A DNA stretch of 64,000 nt. It comes from Nakazawaea peltata. Its lineage: Eukaryota; Ascomycota; Pichiomycetes; Alaninales; Pachysolenaceae. The first letter of the stretch is position 1. Each line of letters begins with the position of its first letter. Positions 10,287 through 19,860 of this stretch are shown here, piece by piece. The translations under genes and the position numbers were made by a program. The DNA lies in contig BCGQ01000003.1 in assembly GCA_001599355.1 (NCBI GenBank), forward strand, positions 312,468 through 376,467, read 5' to 3'. Under the pieces are notes generated by a model. The model was given only the letters and a program-made list of their open reading frames with translations, was not told the DNA's origin and did no database searches.

Positions 10287-10342
10287 TTTGTACTGTTCTA
10301 TCAACTCCTTACCTAATCAGCTTCAGATAAAAATTTTTAAAG

Positions 10343-10371
10343 TGAAAAATTTCGTGAAAATCTCGATGAGC
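10343..10371 (-). promoter_or_regulatory. RRPE-like plus PAC-like elements of IPI1
   Basis: TGAAAAATTT at 10343-10352 and CGATGAGC at 10364-10371 lie 57-85 bp upstream of the IPI1 start. These match the RRPE (Stb3) and PAC (Dot6/Tod6) motifs known from yeast ribosome-biogenesis promoters. Function is inferred from motif and gene class. Confidence 0.6.
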
Positions 10372-10376
10372 AGCAG

Positions 10377-10438
10377 ATTACGAATATCAACACAGAGCAT
10401 ACTACGAATATTAGAGCTATAGCAAATTACGAATATTA
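10377..10438. repeat. Three ATTACGAATAT copies at about 25-bp spacing
   Basis: Near-identical TTACGAATAT blocks at 10377-10388, 10402-10412 and 10426-10438 lie between the PFF1 stop (10477) and the IPI1 start (10286), next to the PAC-like element. A single related TACGAATT occurs upstream of BCD1. The binding factor is not recognised. Confidence 0.6.
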
Positions 10439-10476
10439 CCCTACGATTTCCCATAGTAAAGATGGTATTAATAATG

Positions 10477-13395
10477 TTACAAATCGATAGAAGACTTGAC
10501 AGTGACTAAGCCCTTGTCAATTTTAGATACGACGACATTGTTAGGAAGGTACTGTAACAATTCGTCATAAGCTGGCATTTTTCTTTCTACTGAGACTGAG
10601 GCACCAGAGTCGATGATCGAAGAGGCCTCGTATTCTCCCCAATAGCAGGTCAAAGATACTCCTAGATTAGTGATAGCTCCGTCATCGGAGTCTGTGTAAT
10701 TAGGGATCCACTCTAAACCGATATGGTAGTATGGTTTGGTGAAGTTGACCTTATGTAATTGGACGTTATCTATTCCTTTCAATAATCTGTAGTTATCGGA
10801 GTCAGTTTCTGGGTCATAAAACAGGCCATTGTTGTTTCTGGTGATTGGAAGAGACCCATTTGGAGATTGAATTGGTTCTTTGTCATGGAAGATCTGGATT
10901 TTCTTTACTGGCGACACCAATGATTTGTTCTTGGCCTTTTTAACAGAGTCATAGTTAGAAGTGTTGAAATTCATCGAACACATTCTATTATCGGGAGTCC
11001 ATACCTTTAACTCGGCTCTTAATGGAGCATACGGAGATACAGATCCGTCGGTATTGTTGTTATCATTGGATACTACCTCGATATGTAAATAATTCTCGAA
11101 AGTATTATCTTCGACACTACCGTCAATCAACCAAGGTCTTGGAGCAGAGTACGAGCAGTAACCTCTTCCATCAGAGATCTCCTCACATTGCAAGCTCTCT
11201 ACACATGGAACATCCTCCAAGATACTTGGCAATTCAGAGAATCTACCATACACAAATGCCTTAGGAACCGGCTCTGCAGAAGTCAAATCAATATTTTGCA
11301 CATATGATACAGTCAATGGCTCGCTGGCAGTATATGGATCCAGGAAAAGAGACACACCCGAGCCCAAAATGAAGCCAACAACAGCAGTCAGGAATAAAAA
11401 GAAGTTCAATTTGTGGATGAATGGCAATAAAGGCATTCCAAGACATACAGCGAATAATGAAAGAAGTTTGAAAGTCGAGTCGGTGAAGGAATCACTTGAT
11501 TGTCCTGCATAGTGTAATCCTTCCATACAGATTTGACCAATATCGAAAGTGATGAAAATAGTGAGAGGAACAAAGAGGAGGAATTGAGTAGACCAATCGT
11601 ATGAGAAGGATAAGATAGCAGCTTTCTTGAGTTTTGATTCGAAGTTGTTCAATGTTTCTGACTCAGCATGAGGATCAGAATCTGGTTGTGACATAGGAGA
11701 AGAACACAGTTGAACGTCTTCTCCGGCAACTAACTCTTCAGCAGCAGTTTCCTCTGGAGTTCTTTCCAAACTATGAGTGACAGGAGCATCTTCGATACTT
11801 CCATAAGCATGGTGTGATGAGTTCTTCAAAAGGAATTTGGTAGATGGTCTAGATTTAAATACTAATCCCAATAATCCAAGACAAGTAGACAGAGAAATAC
11901 ACAAATAGAAAATGGTGATGGCATATTCTCCAGTCAAACCCAAGGTGTGTTGTCTAACAGTAGCCACAATCAAGGTAACCCACAAAATGAAACTCAATTC
12001 CAAGAAAATGATCAATTTCTGATCATGAACAGGACGAGTCCAATTGAAAAAGTTCAAGCAAAGATAATTAACCAATATGAAAATAGAAGTAAGAGTAATC
12101 AAACACTCCACCCAATGAGCAGTTAATGCCAAAGGATTGAATAAACTGACGAAATCCAGCAGTGACTTGACTGCAAAGACCGAAAGAGCCAATGAAACAG
12201 GCAATCTGAACCATCCCTTGGAAATTCCAACATACCATGTTTGTCTTTTAGAGACGATTAAAAGAAGGATCAGAGTAACGAAAGGTACAAGAATAATGAC
12301 CAAGATGTTGAGAACGTATAAGATATCTACCGATACCGAGACAAAGAACAAGCCCAAGATATCGAAGAATACAGCTGGGGATACATCATCACTAATACCC
12401 TCAGCATTACTTAAAGCCAATATCACATCTAAAGTATTGGACATCATACTCCATAACGAACCTTTACTAGCACCTTGAATATTATCAAATCTCGTATGAT
12501 ACAAGTTTCTTGGTTTGTAGAAAGCAATATCGAGCCCTCTAAGACCCTTCTCCACATAGATTTTATAGTCAGTTTCACTATTAATTAATCTGCTTTGGAA
12601 ACCTTGTTGGAAAACAGAGTTAGCAAATGGGTTTCTGGCAGCTCCATAGTAACTTACGATCCCCGTATCTGATCCTCTGAACAAAATAGCTCTACCACCA
12701 GCGCCAGTACCTTCAAGATTGACGAAATACTTCACCAATTTCGACCATGGATGATCAAAGAAAGCTTCAGCTCCAAGGAGTCCATACTCCTCGTCATTAT
12801 TGAAGTTGAAGACGATACTTCTGTCGGGTTTTTCGCCAGTAGTGGCGAAATATTCCAAAATACCCAACATTGAAGCAATTCCCATCCCATCATCGGTAGT
12901 TCCATAAGCGGTTGGGACACCATCGTAATGGGCGCTTAATAAAATACCTTCTAAAGAAGGGTCTTTACCTTCGATTTTGACCAACACATTGGTGCTTTCG
13001 AAGTAAACGATCTGATTCGTCGGATTGGCCGAATTGAACACATCAATCTGCTTGAATATCGTAGTGGAATTATAGTCGTCATGGACCTCAATGTATGGCT
13101 TGCCTTCAGCAAGGGCGCTAACTCTAGACTTAATATAATCGTGGACTACATCATTGTAGTGGGAGTCGTAGGGATGAGGTTTTTCGGAGATGATTTCCAA
13201 ATCTTTCCAAGCAGAACCCAATATACCAGGCTCAGGCGAAGGCACAGTCAAAGCGCTAGACTCAAAATATAATGTAATTAAGACCGAGGCAATATATGAC
13301 AGCAAGACTAGGAAAGACAAGGTTGTCTTGCGGAATCCTAGAGTTGATCTGAAGAAGGAGACCACTATTCCTGGGCGATCTTCTGATGATGTCAT
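10477..13395 (-). CDS. PFF1: Vacuolar membrane M28 zinc peptidase
   Basis: A 972-residue homologue of yeast Pff1 (YBR074W), a multispanning vacuolar membrane protein with a lumenal M28 aminopeptidase-like domain. A signal-anchor helix lies at about 22-45. The peptidase domain (about 60-330) shows the metal ligands in LLSAHYDGVP, TTDDGMGIA, FNNDEEYGLLGAEAF and LYHTRFDN. Two groups of hydrophobic helices follow (about 345-530 and 615-690), separated by an acidic loop, and then a lumenal C-terminal domain with several N-glycosylation sequons. Ligands appear complete, so it is probably active. It is divergent from HEM12 over 322 bp. Confidence 0.92.
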   Translation of the reverse strand: MTSSEDRPGIVVSFFRSTLGFRKTTLSFLVLLSYIASVLITLYFESSALTVPSPEPGILGSAWKDLEIISEKPHPYDSHYNDVVHDYIKSRVSALAEGKPYIEVHDDYNSTTIFKQIDVFNSANPTNQIVYFESTNVLVKIEGKDPSLEGILLSAHYDGVPTAYGTTDDGMGIASMLGILEYFATTGEKPDRSIVFNFNNDEEYGLLGAEAFFDHPWSKLVKYFVNLEGTGAGGRAILFRGSDTGIVSYYGAARNPFANSVFQQGFQSRLINSETDYKIYVEKGLRGLDIAFYKPRNLYHTRFDNIQGASKGSLWSMMSNTLDVILALSNAEGISDDVSPAVFFDILGLFFVSVSVDILYVLNILVIILVPFVTLILLLIVSKRQTWYVGISKGWFRLPVSLALSVFAVKSLLDFVSLFNPLALTAHWVECLITLTSIFILVNYLCLNFFNWTRPVHDQKLIIFLELSFILWVTLIVATVRQHTLGLTGEYAITIFYLCISLSTCLGLLGLVFKSRPSTKFLLKNSSHHAYGSIEDAPVTHSLERTPEETAAEELVAGEDVQLCSSPMSQPDSDPHAESETLNNFESKLKKAAILSFSYDWSTQFLLFVPLTIFITFDIGQICMEGLHYAGQSSDSFTDSTFKLLSLFAVCLGMPLLPFIHKLNFFLFLTAVVGFILGSGVSLFLDPYTASEPLTVSYVQNIDLTSAEPVPKAFVYGRFSELPSILEDVPCVESLQCEEISDGRGYCSYSAPRPWLIDGSVEDNTFENYLHIEVVSNDNNNTDGSVSPYAPLRAELKVWTPDNRMCSMNFNTSNYDSVKKAKNKSLVSPVKKIQIFHDKEPIQSPNGSLPITRNNNGLFYDPETDSDNYRLLKGIDNVQLHKVNFTKPYYHIGLEWIPNYTDSDDGAITNLGVSLTCYWGEYEASSIIDSGASVSVERKMPAYDELLQYLPNNVVVSKIDKGLVTVKSSIDL

Positions 13396-13717
13396 TGTAT
13401 GCTGTTTGACTATTAGAACCTATTAGTACCCTTATCAATTGATAATTAACTCATCGCTTCGAGGCTGCTTAGCGATAAAGAAAACAAAGAGGAGCAGAGC
13501 AAATTACCGGAGTGGGCAGGTGGGAGGATTTCCTAAAATGGAAATGAGCTGGGGGCTATTTGGATGGAGGTTAGACTGCTCAAATAGGTAATAAGCGATA
13601 CTTCCCAAAGTGGTATCTGCGAAAATTTTTCTCCATTGCTATTGGCGCTTGCTATTTAGCAACTAGTCATAAAGGGGTTAGTTGTTGGTTAGGGTAAAGA
13701 AGTAAATAGTGATTAAA
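13396..13717. other. Divergent PFF1/HEM12 promoter region
   Basis: A 322-bp spacer between two start codons. It includes an inverted TATCAATTGATA around 13434-13445 and G-rich patches (GGAGTGGGCAGGTGGGAGG near 13510). No ORF or RNA gene was recognised and no specific factor site is claimed. Confidence 0.5.
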
Positions 13718-14812
13718 ATGACTTCTGCCGACTCTTTTGCTCCATTGAAGAATGACTTGATTCTTAGAGCCGCCAGAGGTGAATCTGTCGAAAGACCTCC
13801 GATGTGGATCATGAGACAAGCTGGGCGTTATCTCCCTGAGTACCATGAAGTTAAGGCTGGTAGAGATTTCTTTGAGACTTGTCATGATGCTGAGATTGCC
13901 TCTGAGATCACTATCCAACCTATCGATCACTTCGATGGTCTTATTGATGCTGCTATTATCTTCAGTGATATCTTAGTTGTTCCTCAAGCCATGGGTATGG
14001 AGGTTCAGATGATTGAGAAACAAGGTCCTCATTTCGTTGATCCTTTACGTAAACCTGAAGATTTGAAGAAATTGCACGATAAAGTCGACATTGAGAAAGA
14101 GTTGGGTTGGGCTTTCAAGGCTATTACTTTGACCAGAAAGAAATTGAACGGTAGAGTCCCATTATTGGGATTTGTTGGAGGTCCATGGACTTTATTGGTT
14201 TATATGATCGAAGGTGGAGGTTCTAGATTATTCAACCATGCTAAGACTTGGATTTACAAGTATCCGGAAGCTTCTCATAAGCTTTTACAAATGATCACTG
14301 ACGTTGCTATTGAATTTTTAGCTCATCAAGTTAAGGCTGGTGCTCAAATGCTCCAAGTTTTCGAATCTTGGGGTGGTGAATTAGGTCCAAATGAGTTCCA
14401 AGAATTCTCTTTACCTTACATTAGACAAATTAGTGCTAAATTGCCTGCTAAATTAAAGGAACTTGGCATCGAAGAAGACATTCCAATCACCATCTTCTCT
14501 AAAGGTTCTTGGTATGCTTTAGATGACTTATGTGATTCCGGTTACAACTGTGTTTCTTTGGATTGGTTATACAAGCCTGAGGATGCCGTTAAGGTTGCCA
14601 ATGGCAGAGTCACTTTACAAGGTAACTTGGACCCAGGTATCATGTATGGTTCCAAAGAAGTTATCACCCAAAAGGTTGAGCAAATGATCAAAGGTTTTGG
14701 TGGTGGAAAGAAGAACTACATCATAAATTTCGGTCATGGAACTCATCCTTTCATGGATCCTGAACAAATCAGACACTTCTTAAAGGAATGTCATAGAATT
14801 GGTTCCCAATAG
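13718..14812 (+). CDS. HEM12: Uroporphyrinogen III decarboxylase
   Basis: A 364-residue UroD (yeast Hem12 is 362), the fifth step of haem synthesis: four acetate side chains of uroporphyrinogen III are decarboxylated to give coproporphyrinogen III in the cytosol. Signature motifs are [16 protein letters not shown] near residue 25, [17 protein letters not shown] mid-protein and [13 protein letters not shown] near the C-terminus. The frame extends three codons further up only through a GTG, so the ATG at 13718 is used. The coding region appears to contain no CTG, as expected of a well-expressed gene that avoids a reassigned codon. Confidence 0.97.
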   Translation: MTSADSFAPLKNDLILRAARGESVERPPMWIMRQAGRYLPEYHEVKAGRDFFETCHDAEIASEITIQPIDHFDGLIDAAIIFSDILVVPQAMGMEVQMIEKQGPHFVDPLRKPEDLKKLHDKVDIEKELGWAFKAITLTRKKLNGRVPLLGFVGGPWTLLVYMIEGGGSRLFNHAKTWIYKYPEASHKLLQMITDVAIEFLAHQVKAGAQMLQVFESWGGELGPNEFQEFSLPYIRQISAKLPAKLKELGIEEDIPITIFSKGSWYALDDLCDSGYNCVSLDWLYKPEDAVKVANGRVTLQGNLDPGIMYGSKEVITQKVEQMIKGFGGGKKNYIINFGHGTHPFMDPEQIRHFLKECHRIGSQ

Positions 14813-14890
14813 ACTTCTCCTGTATCTAGATTTAATGATTAATTCGAAATGATGAACGTAATTTCGTAAACTGCTGAACGCTTGTAGATT

Positions 14891-14960
14891 AATATTTTGC
14901 TCTGGAAAATTGCCCCTTCCTCGATATTTTGCCCCTAAACATTTCCTCGATATTTGCCCT
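14891..14960. repeat. Repeated ATATTTTGCCC blocks upstream of VMS1
   Basis: TCGATATTTTGCCCC (14921-14935) and TCGATATTTGCCC (14948-14960) are near copies 27 bp apart. Two weaker relatives precede them (AATATTTTGCTC at 14891 and AAAATTGCCCC near 14907). They fill the short spacer before the VMS1 start. The reverse complement contains GGGCAAAT, also duplicated upstream of GCN20. Confidence 0.6.
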
Positions 14961-15003
14961 TTGATATCCTCATCGCCTTGAAGTTAGTCAATTCACAACG
15001 ATA

Positions 15004-16836
15004 ATGCTGACCTTGAATCCACAAGATCTCTATATATATGAGCTCTCTGACAAGTTCAGAGCTTCACTTGAAGTCTTAGCTTTCGACTCTGAAACTTTCA
15101 GAGTCAGTCCTGCCCCATTGACCACAGACTCTTTAAAGGCAAATGAAGAGCTGATGGCACTGGTCGAAGTCGCCAAAACTGGTAATATCAAAGGTTGTGT
15201 CAGTTGCAATGTTGAAATATCGGATGCTACAGAACTCAAATCCCATTATAAATCGGATTTGCATAGGTTCAATCTCAAAAGAAGAGCAAATAACTTCCCT
15301 CCCATCACTGAAGAAGAATTCGAGACTATTTTAGAGAATCTTGACGAGAGTATCAGTGGGTCTGAGAGTTCAGAGGTAGATACGAAACTTGAAACTTTGT
15401 ATGAGACTGGTGGTATTGAGTCACAGATGGATTCTCTTCTGCTTGAATCCTCTGTAAGCTTCACTAATACAAAATCCCCGTACATTTTATTCAAGTCAGA
15501 TTTATTACCTTCAGATAAGGCTTTTGGGATCTTCAAATCTGTGTTTACCGCCGAGTCCTTGAGTACAAATCCTCTACTGGAATTAAATAGAATCAATAAG
15601 GAAGACCAGAGCACCAAGATTTCGGCATTATTCATGATTGGAGGTGGTCATTTCGCCGGTGCCATCATATCGCATAAACGTAAATCAACTAAGGGAAACC
15701 AGGGATCTCTGAATAGTCTCTTAGAGCAAAAAGTAGACTTAATCGAGCATAAAACCTTCCATAGATATACCACGAGACGTAAACAAGGTGGGTCTCAATC
15801 TGCAAGTGATAATTCAAAGGGTAAAGCCAACTCTGCCGGTTCAAGTTTAAGACGTTATAATGAGGCAGCATTGGAGAAAGAGATCAGGGAACTCTTGGGA
15901 TCTTGGCGTAAATATCTAGATCAATGTGAGTCTATCTTCATTAGAGCCAATGGAAGTGCTAATAGAAACATTTTAATCGGTTATGAAGGTGGACCTTTAC
16001 GTCATGATGATAAAAGAATTAGATCTTTCCCCTTCACTACTAAAAGAGCTACAGCATCGGAATTGAGAAGAGCTTGGATTAATTTGACATATGCTACAGT
16101 AACAGATATTCCTAAGGTTGATGAGAAGGCAAGTAAAAGACTGCTGAAGGAGGCTCTGAGTCTTCTGAATTCTACCAAATCAACCGAGAAACAGCATAGT
16201 AAAGAAAAGACTGTAAATGATGTTCAAACCGAGGAACTTGTACTGTTAATGAAGAAATCTAAGGCACCAGCCTTGATTTCTTACATTCGGAAGAATAAGA
16301 TTCCTACATCATTTGAGTTGACCCCGGTTTCTGAGTACTCAACTACTCCTACTTTGCTTCACTATGCCTCTTCTCAAGGTTTGACCCATATCGTACAAGT
16401 TCTCTTAACTAATTTGAAGTTCGACCCAACTGTAGTTAATAAACTGGGAAGAACTGCTCATGATGTAGCCAGCTCTAAACTGGTTAAGAAGACTTTCCAA
16501 ATATGTCGGTCTAACCTCGGTGAGGATTTCTGTGACTGGACTGCTGCTCATGTAGGAGCTGCGAAATCCAAAGAAGAATTCGAACTGGAAGAGCTGGAAG
16601 AGAAACTGGCTCTGGAACTTGAGAAGAAGAACTTGATTCTGCAAGAGTTTGCCAAACATAAAGAACAAGTAGAAACTACTAGAACTCAAAAGTTCGGTCC
16701 TCCTCGTAATCTCGGTGTAGTGACTTCGATATCCTCTGATTTGAGTCAATTGTCAGATGAACAAAGGGCAAGATTAATGAGAGAACAAAGAGCTCGTGCT
16801 GCTGAAGAGAGATTTAAAAAGATGCTGAATAAATAA
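15004..16836 (+). CDS. VMS1: Vms1/ANKZF1 peptidyl-tRNA endonuclease
   Basis: A 610-residue Vms1 protein. It releases stalled nascent chains by cleaving tRNA on 60S-RQC complexes and acts with Cdc48 at mitochondria. Domains in order: a C2H2 zinc finger (CVSCN..., SHYKSDLHRFN, residues about 62-85); the VLRF1 release-factor-like domain with GGGHFAGAIISH and RKQGGSQSASD, whose Gln is the catalytic residue of the family; ankyrin-like repeats (about 430-500); a Glu/Lys coiled coil; and a C-terminal VIM motif, REQRARAAEERFKKM, for Cdc48 binding. All key residues are present. CTG at codon 2 and many coiled-coil CTGs read as Ala under table 26. The stop lies 2 bp from that of RDH54. Confidence 0.95.
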   Translation: MLTLNPQDLYIYELSDKFRASLEVLAFDSETFRVSPAPLTTDSLKANEELMALVEVAKTGNIKGCVSCNVEISDATELKSHYKSDLHRFNLKRRANNFPPITEEEFETILENLDESISGSESSEVDTKLETLYETGGIESQMDSLLLESSVSFTNTKSPYILFKSDLLPSDKAFGIFKSVFTAESLSTNPLLELNRINKEDQSTKISALFMIGGGHFAGAIISHKRKSTKGNQGSLNSLLEQKVDLIEHKTFHRYTTRRKQGGSQSASDNSKGKANSAGSSLRRYNEAALEKEIRELLGSWRKYLDQCESIFIRANGSANRNILIGYEGGPLRHDDKRIRSFPFTTKRATASELRRAWINLTYATVTDIPKVDEKASKRLLKEALSLLNSTKSTEKQHSKEKTVNDVQTEELVLLMKKSKAPALISYIRKNKIPTSFELTPVSEYSTTPTLLHYASSQGLTHIVQVLLTNLKFDPTVVNKLGRTAHDVASSKLVKKTFQICRSNLGEDFCDWTAAHVGAAKSKEEFELEELEEKLALELEKKNLILQEFAKHKEQVETTRTQKFGPPRNLGVVTSISSDLSQLSDEQRARLMREQRARAAEERFKKMLNK

Positions 16837-16838
16837 TA

Positions 16839-19532
16839 TTAAAGAGATTTCTTAGATACTTTCTCAAATATGTAGGTGATAAGTTTTCGTAATTCTGGGG
16901 TTTCCATCATCTTGGTCAAGAGATCATCTGAGTATTCTGTGCAATTGAGAGGATCTAAATGTTTGAAATCATAAAGACATTTCTTGATTGCGGATTTCTT
17001 TCTTTCTGGATCTTGAGAGAGTTGTTTGAAATCTAAAGCCGAGATCCAGTTTTTATCAGGAGATTCTTGATCTGCATCTTCATTGTCGTCTGAGTCTTGC
17101 TCTGGAGAATCCTCAAGATCAGAATCTTCAATATCACCTCCATCCCCAGAACAACCACATTGTAAAAGATCATGAGTATTACATTTAGTTTCTCGATCTA
17201 TAGAGAACAAATCTCGTAAATCATTATAGTCAAAGACATCATCTTTAGAATCGGACTTGCCATCTAAAAACTTGTCACTAAGATTACTTTTCATTAATTG
17301 TCTTTGGTAGATCTTCTCGTCGATCAAGCCGGTAGTGAGCAATCTGTAAATGAATACAGGTCTCTTTTGACCATCTCTATGGACTCTTGCCATTGCCTGT
17401 AAGTCAATAGCAGGATTCCAGTCATTGTCATATAAAATTAATCTCGAGGCACCGATCAAATTCAAACCTACACCTCCAGATTTAGCTGACAATAAAAAGA
17501 CGAAAGAAGACTCGGCAGAAGACTTGTTGAACTCGGCTACAATTTTATCTCTAGATTTATTGGGGGTTGATCCGTCGAGACGAAGGAATGAGTACCCTAT
17601 TTCTTTGATCACCTTCTCTAAAATATCGAGAGTTTGGGTGAAGTTAGATATCAAGACTACCTTCTCTCCAGTAGGACGAATATGGTTGAGTAATTGAATA
17701 AGAACCTTCATTTTACCACTAACAACTTTCTTCTCAAGGCCAACAGAAGCTTGCAGATTTTGGTTTCCATATGCTTCTTGGAAGGACTTATCATCAGTTA
17801 CAAGCGACGGCGAGTTGCAGATCTTCCTGAAGAGCATAATTAAACTTAAAGAATCGTTGTAGTTTTGCTTAGAAAGTACATTCCCACAATATTTCGAATC
17901 CAATACCATTTGGAATAATGATAATTGTAATTTTGTAGGTCTCAGAAAGATGACAAGATCTGTTCTAGGGGGTAAATAATTAGAAATTATATCACTGGTC
18001 CTCCTTAATATGAAATCTTTAGTGAACAGGATCAATTCTTCGGATTTCTTGTTTCCCATCTCTATCACTGCCGGATTTTTACAATTAATCTCTCTGGATC
18101 TCAAAATAGGGTTCATGAATTCTCTTTGGAATTTCGATAAACTTCCAAGAATTCCAGGGTTAATGAAATTTATGATATTATAGAACTCATTTAAATCATT
18201 CTGGATGGGTGTTCCAGTTAAGATTACTCTCTTCTCGATATTGAGGGAATTTAAGATCTTCAATGCCTTCCCTTGCCCACTTTTAAGACGATGACCTTCG
18301 TCACAAACTAAAAGATCAAAATCTACAGTATCAAGTTCGTCTGACATGGTCATTACTTTCTCATACCCCATGATGAGGACCTGATATACTTTGGTCTTTC
18401 CAAAGTTTCTAATATTAAGTTTATCTGCCTTCAGACTATTTGCTCCATTAATCGTAAGAACACTGGCCTTATGAGGGCCAAGCCATTTCTTGAATTCTCT
18501 CTTCCAATTTCCGATCAATGTCACAGGACAACAAATTAAAACCTTCTTAGCTGACTGAGTATAGTCATGGTAAGGACACTGACGTAATAAGGTCCATACC
18601 AAAGTAATTGTCATAAGAGTTTTACCTAAACCCATCTCATCAGCTAATAGGGCCCCATTACCTGAGAAATCTTTGAATCCCATAACACATTCATAAAGAA
18701 AGGCTATTCCTTCTTTTTGATGAGGTCTCAATTTCTCAGCTATAGCAGGATCTACTACGACTTCGACATAATTTTCAATACCTGGAGGTTTTGGTAAAAC
18801 GAAGCTATTCTCAGACTTAGGGTCGTACAAAGGTTTACGCGGTTGTTTGGTGGGCCTATTTAGTGATACAAGACCTGTTCCTGTTTTTACAAGTCCCGAT
18901 GAATTTTTCATACTGTACAATGGAAGGCCCGTGGAAGGATTGGGAGTAGATTTTGGTAATGTTTTTGGAACAGGCGGTAATAACTCCTCTTGAGACTGAC
19001 GTGGAGTCAGATTTGAATCTGCAATCATTGTAGATGATCCCAGAGACTGCAGGTACTTTCCATATTGAGAGAGCTCTTCATTACTTGTAAGTTCATGATC
19101 GACCTCGACTTCAAATCCTCCAATTGATATGATGCCATCTAAATTCACTTTAGATAACTTCCTTCCTTCTTCTCTGTAATTATCTCCTCCCAGTGTATCA
19201 CATTTAAAAATGGCTGTACCATTTGAGTTCACTATTAACAAGCCTTCTCCATCCCAAGTTTTATGTTTCTTAGTGGACTTCTTTCTGAAGAGGACCAAAA
19301 ATAATTTCACTCCAGAGGGGAGTTCTGATACCTCAGAGTGGCCTTGAGTTGCTGGAGAATCACTTTTCAGTACTTTAAGGACATTATCGTTTGCCAATGG
19401 AGCCAGAACTCTCTTGAGACCCCTCGTATTTGGTGCGCTTTTGGTGGTGATGCTGTCTATAGAGCCAGTGGATCTTGCCAAAGGCGACTTGAAAGGTTTA
19501 TTATTGAAACCATTGCCTAATTTCCTGTACAT
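16839..19532 (-). CDS. RDH54: Rad54-like SNF2 recombination translocase Rdh54/Tid1
   Basis: An 897-residue SNF2-family ATPase most like yeast Rdh54 (958), which remodels Dmc1/Rad51 filaments in recombination. The N-terminus resembles Rdh54 (NKPFKSPLAR, KKHKTWDGEG). Helicase motifs: LADEMGLGKTL (I), CDEGHRLK (II), LTGTPIQNDLNEF (III), SAKSGGVGLNL (V) and RVHRDGQKRPVFIYRL (VI). An acidic stretch and a Cys/His cluster (NTHDLLQCGC) precede the Rdh54-type end ALDFKQLSQ. Rad54 itself is the alternative, but the N-terminal and C-terminal matches favour Rdh54. An ACGCGT box 84 bp upstream suggests G1/S control. Confidence 0.93.
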   Translation of the reverse strand: MYRKLGNGFNNKPFKSPLARSTGSIDSITTKSAPNTRGLKRVLAPLANDNVLKVLKSDSPATQGHSEVSELPSGVKLFLVLFRKKSTKKHKTWDGEGLLIVNSNGTAIFKCDTLGGDNYREEGRKLSKVNLDGIISIGGFEVEVDHELTSNEELSQYGKYLQSLGSSTMIADSNLTPRQSQEELLPPVPKTLPKSTPNPSTGLPLYSMKNSSGLVKTGTGLVSLNRPTKQPRKPLYDPKSENSFVLPKPPGIENYVEVVVDPAIAEKLRPHQKEGIAFLYECVMGFKDFSGNGALLADEMGLGKTLMTITLVWTLLRQCPYHDYTQSAKKVLICCPVTLIGNWKREFKKWLGPHKASVLTINGANSLKADKLNIRNFGKTKVYQVLIMGYEKVMTMSDELDTVDFDLLVCDEGHRLKSGQGKALKILNSLNIEKRVILTGTPIQNDLNEFYNIINFINPGILGSLSKFQREFMNPILRSREINCKNPAVIEMGNKKSEELILFTKDFILRRTSDIISNYLPPRTDLVIFLRPTKLQLSLFQMVLDSKYCGNVLSKQNYNDSLSLIMLFRKICNSPSLVTDDKSFQEAYGNQNLQASVGLEKKVVSGKMKVLIQLLNHIRPTGEKVVLISNFTQTLDILEKVIKEIGYSFLRLDGSTPNKSRDKIVAEFNKSSAESSFVFLLSAKSGGVGLNLIGASRLILYDNDWNPAIDLQAMARVHRDGQKRPVFIYRLLTTGLIDEKIYQRQLMKSNLSDKFLDGKSDSKDDVFDYNDLRDLFSIDRETKCNTHDLLQCGCSGDGGDIEDSDLEDSPEQDSDDNEDADQESPDKNWISALDFKQLSQDPERKKSAIKKCLYDFKHLDPLNCTEYSDDLLTKMMETPELRKLITYIFEKVSKKSL

Positions 19533-19860
19533 TAGTAGAGTTTATATGGTTGAACTCGAATTTTCGGGTGAACTGAAGGTGTTGTGAACTTTGAGATCAT
19601 CTGAATGAGATGAGGACGCGTCAGATTTGCCCTTGAAATAGTGAAAAATTGTGAGAGAAGGGGCATTTTTCATGTTTTTTCAGTGGGCTGGGGCAGGGGC
19701 AGATTAATAGGGATACAGGGGCTAGGCAAGGAAGGCCCAAGAAGGGGGTTAGGGCCACGAAGGGGTTGGTAGGTCAGGGTGTTCAGTAGCCCTGGTCAGC
19801 TTATAGCACTACAAAAAGGTAGAGAACTAGATTTAATTAAAATTAAGTCTACGAACTTAT
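19533..19860. other. RDH54 promoter and GCN20 3' spacer
   Basis: A 328-bp non-coding spacer. Near RDH54 it holds ACGCGT and TGAATGAGATGAGG. Near GCN20 it is G-rich on the + strand (repeated GGGGCAGG, GGGGTTGG and GGGTTAGGG runs, 19685-19780). No ORF or RNA gene was recognised. Confidence 0.5.
19616..19621. promoter_or_regulatory. MluI cell-cycle box (ACGCGT) of RDH54
   Basis: A perfect ACGCGT palindrome 84 bp upstream of the RDH54 start. In yeasts this is the MBF (Mbp1-Swi6) site that drives G1/S expression of DNA replication and repair genes. The assignment rests on motif and gene class. Confidence 0.55.
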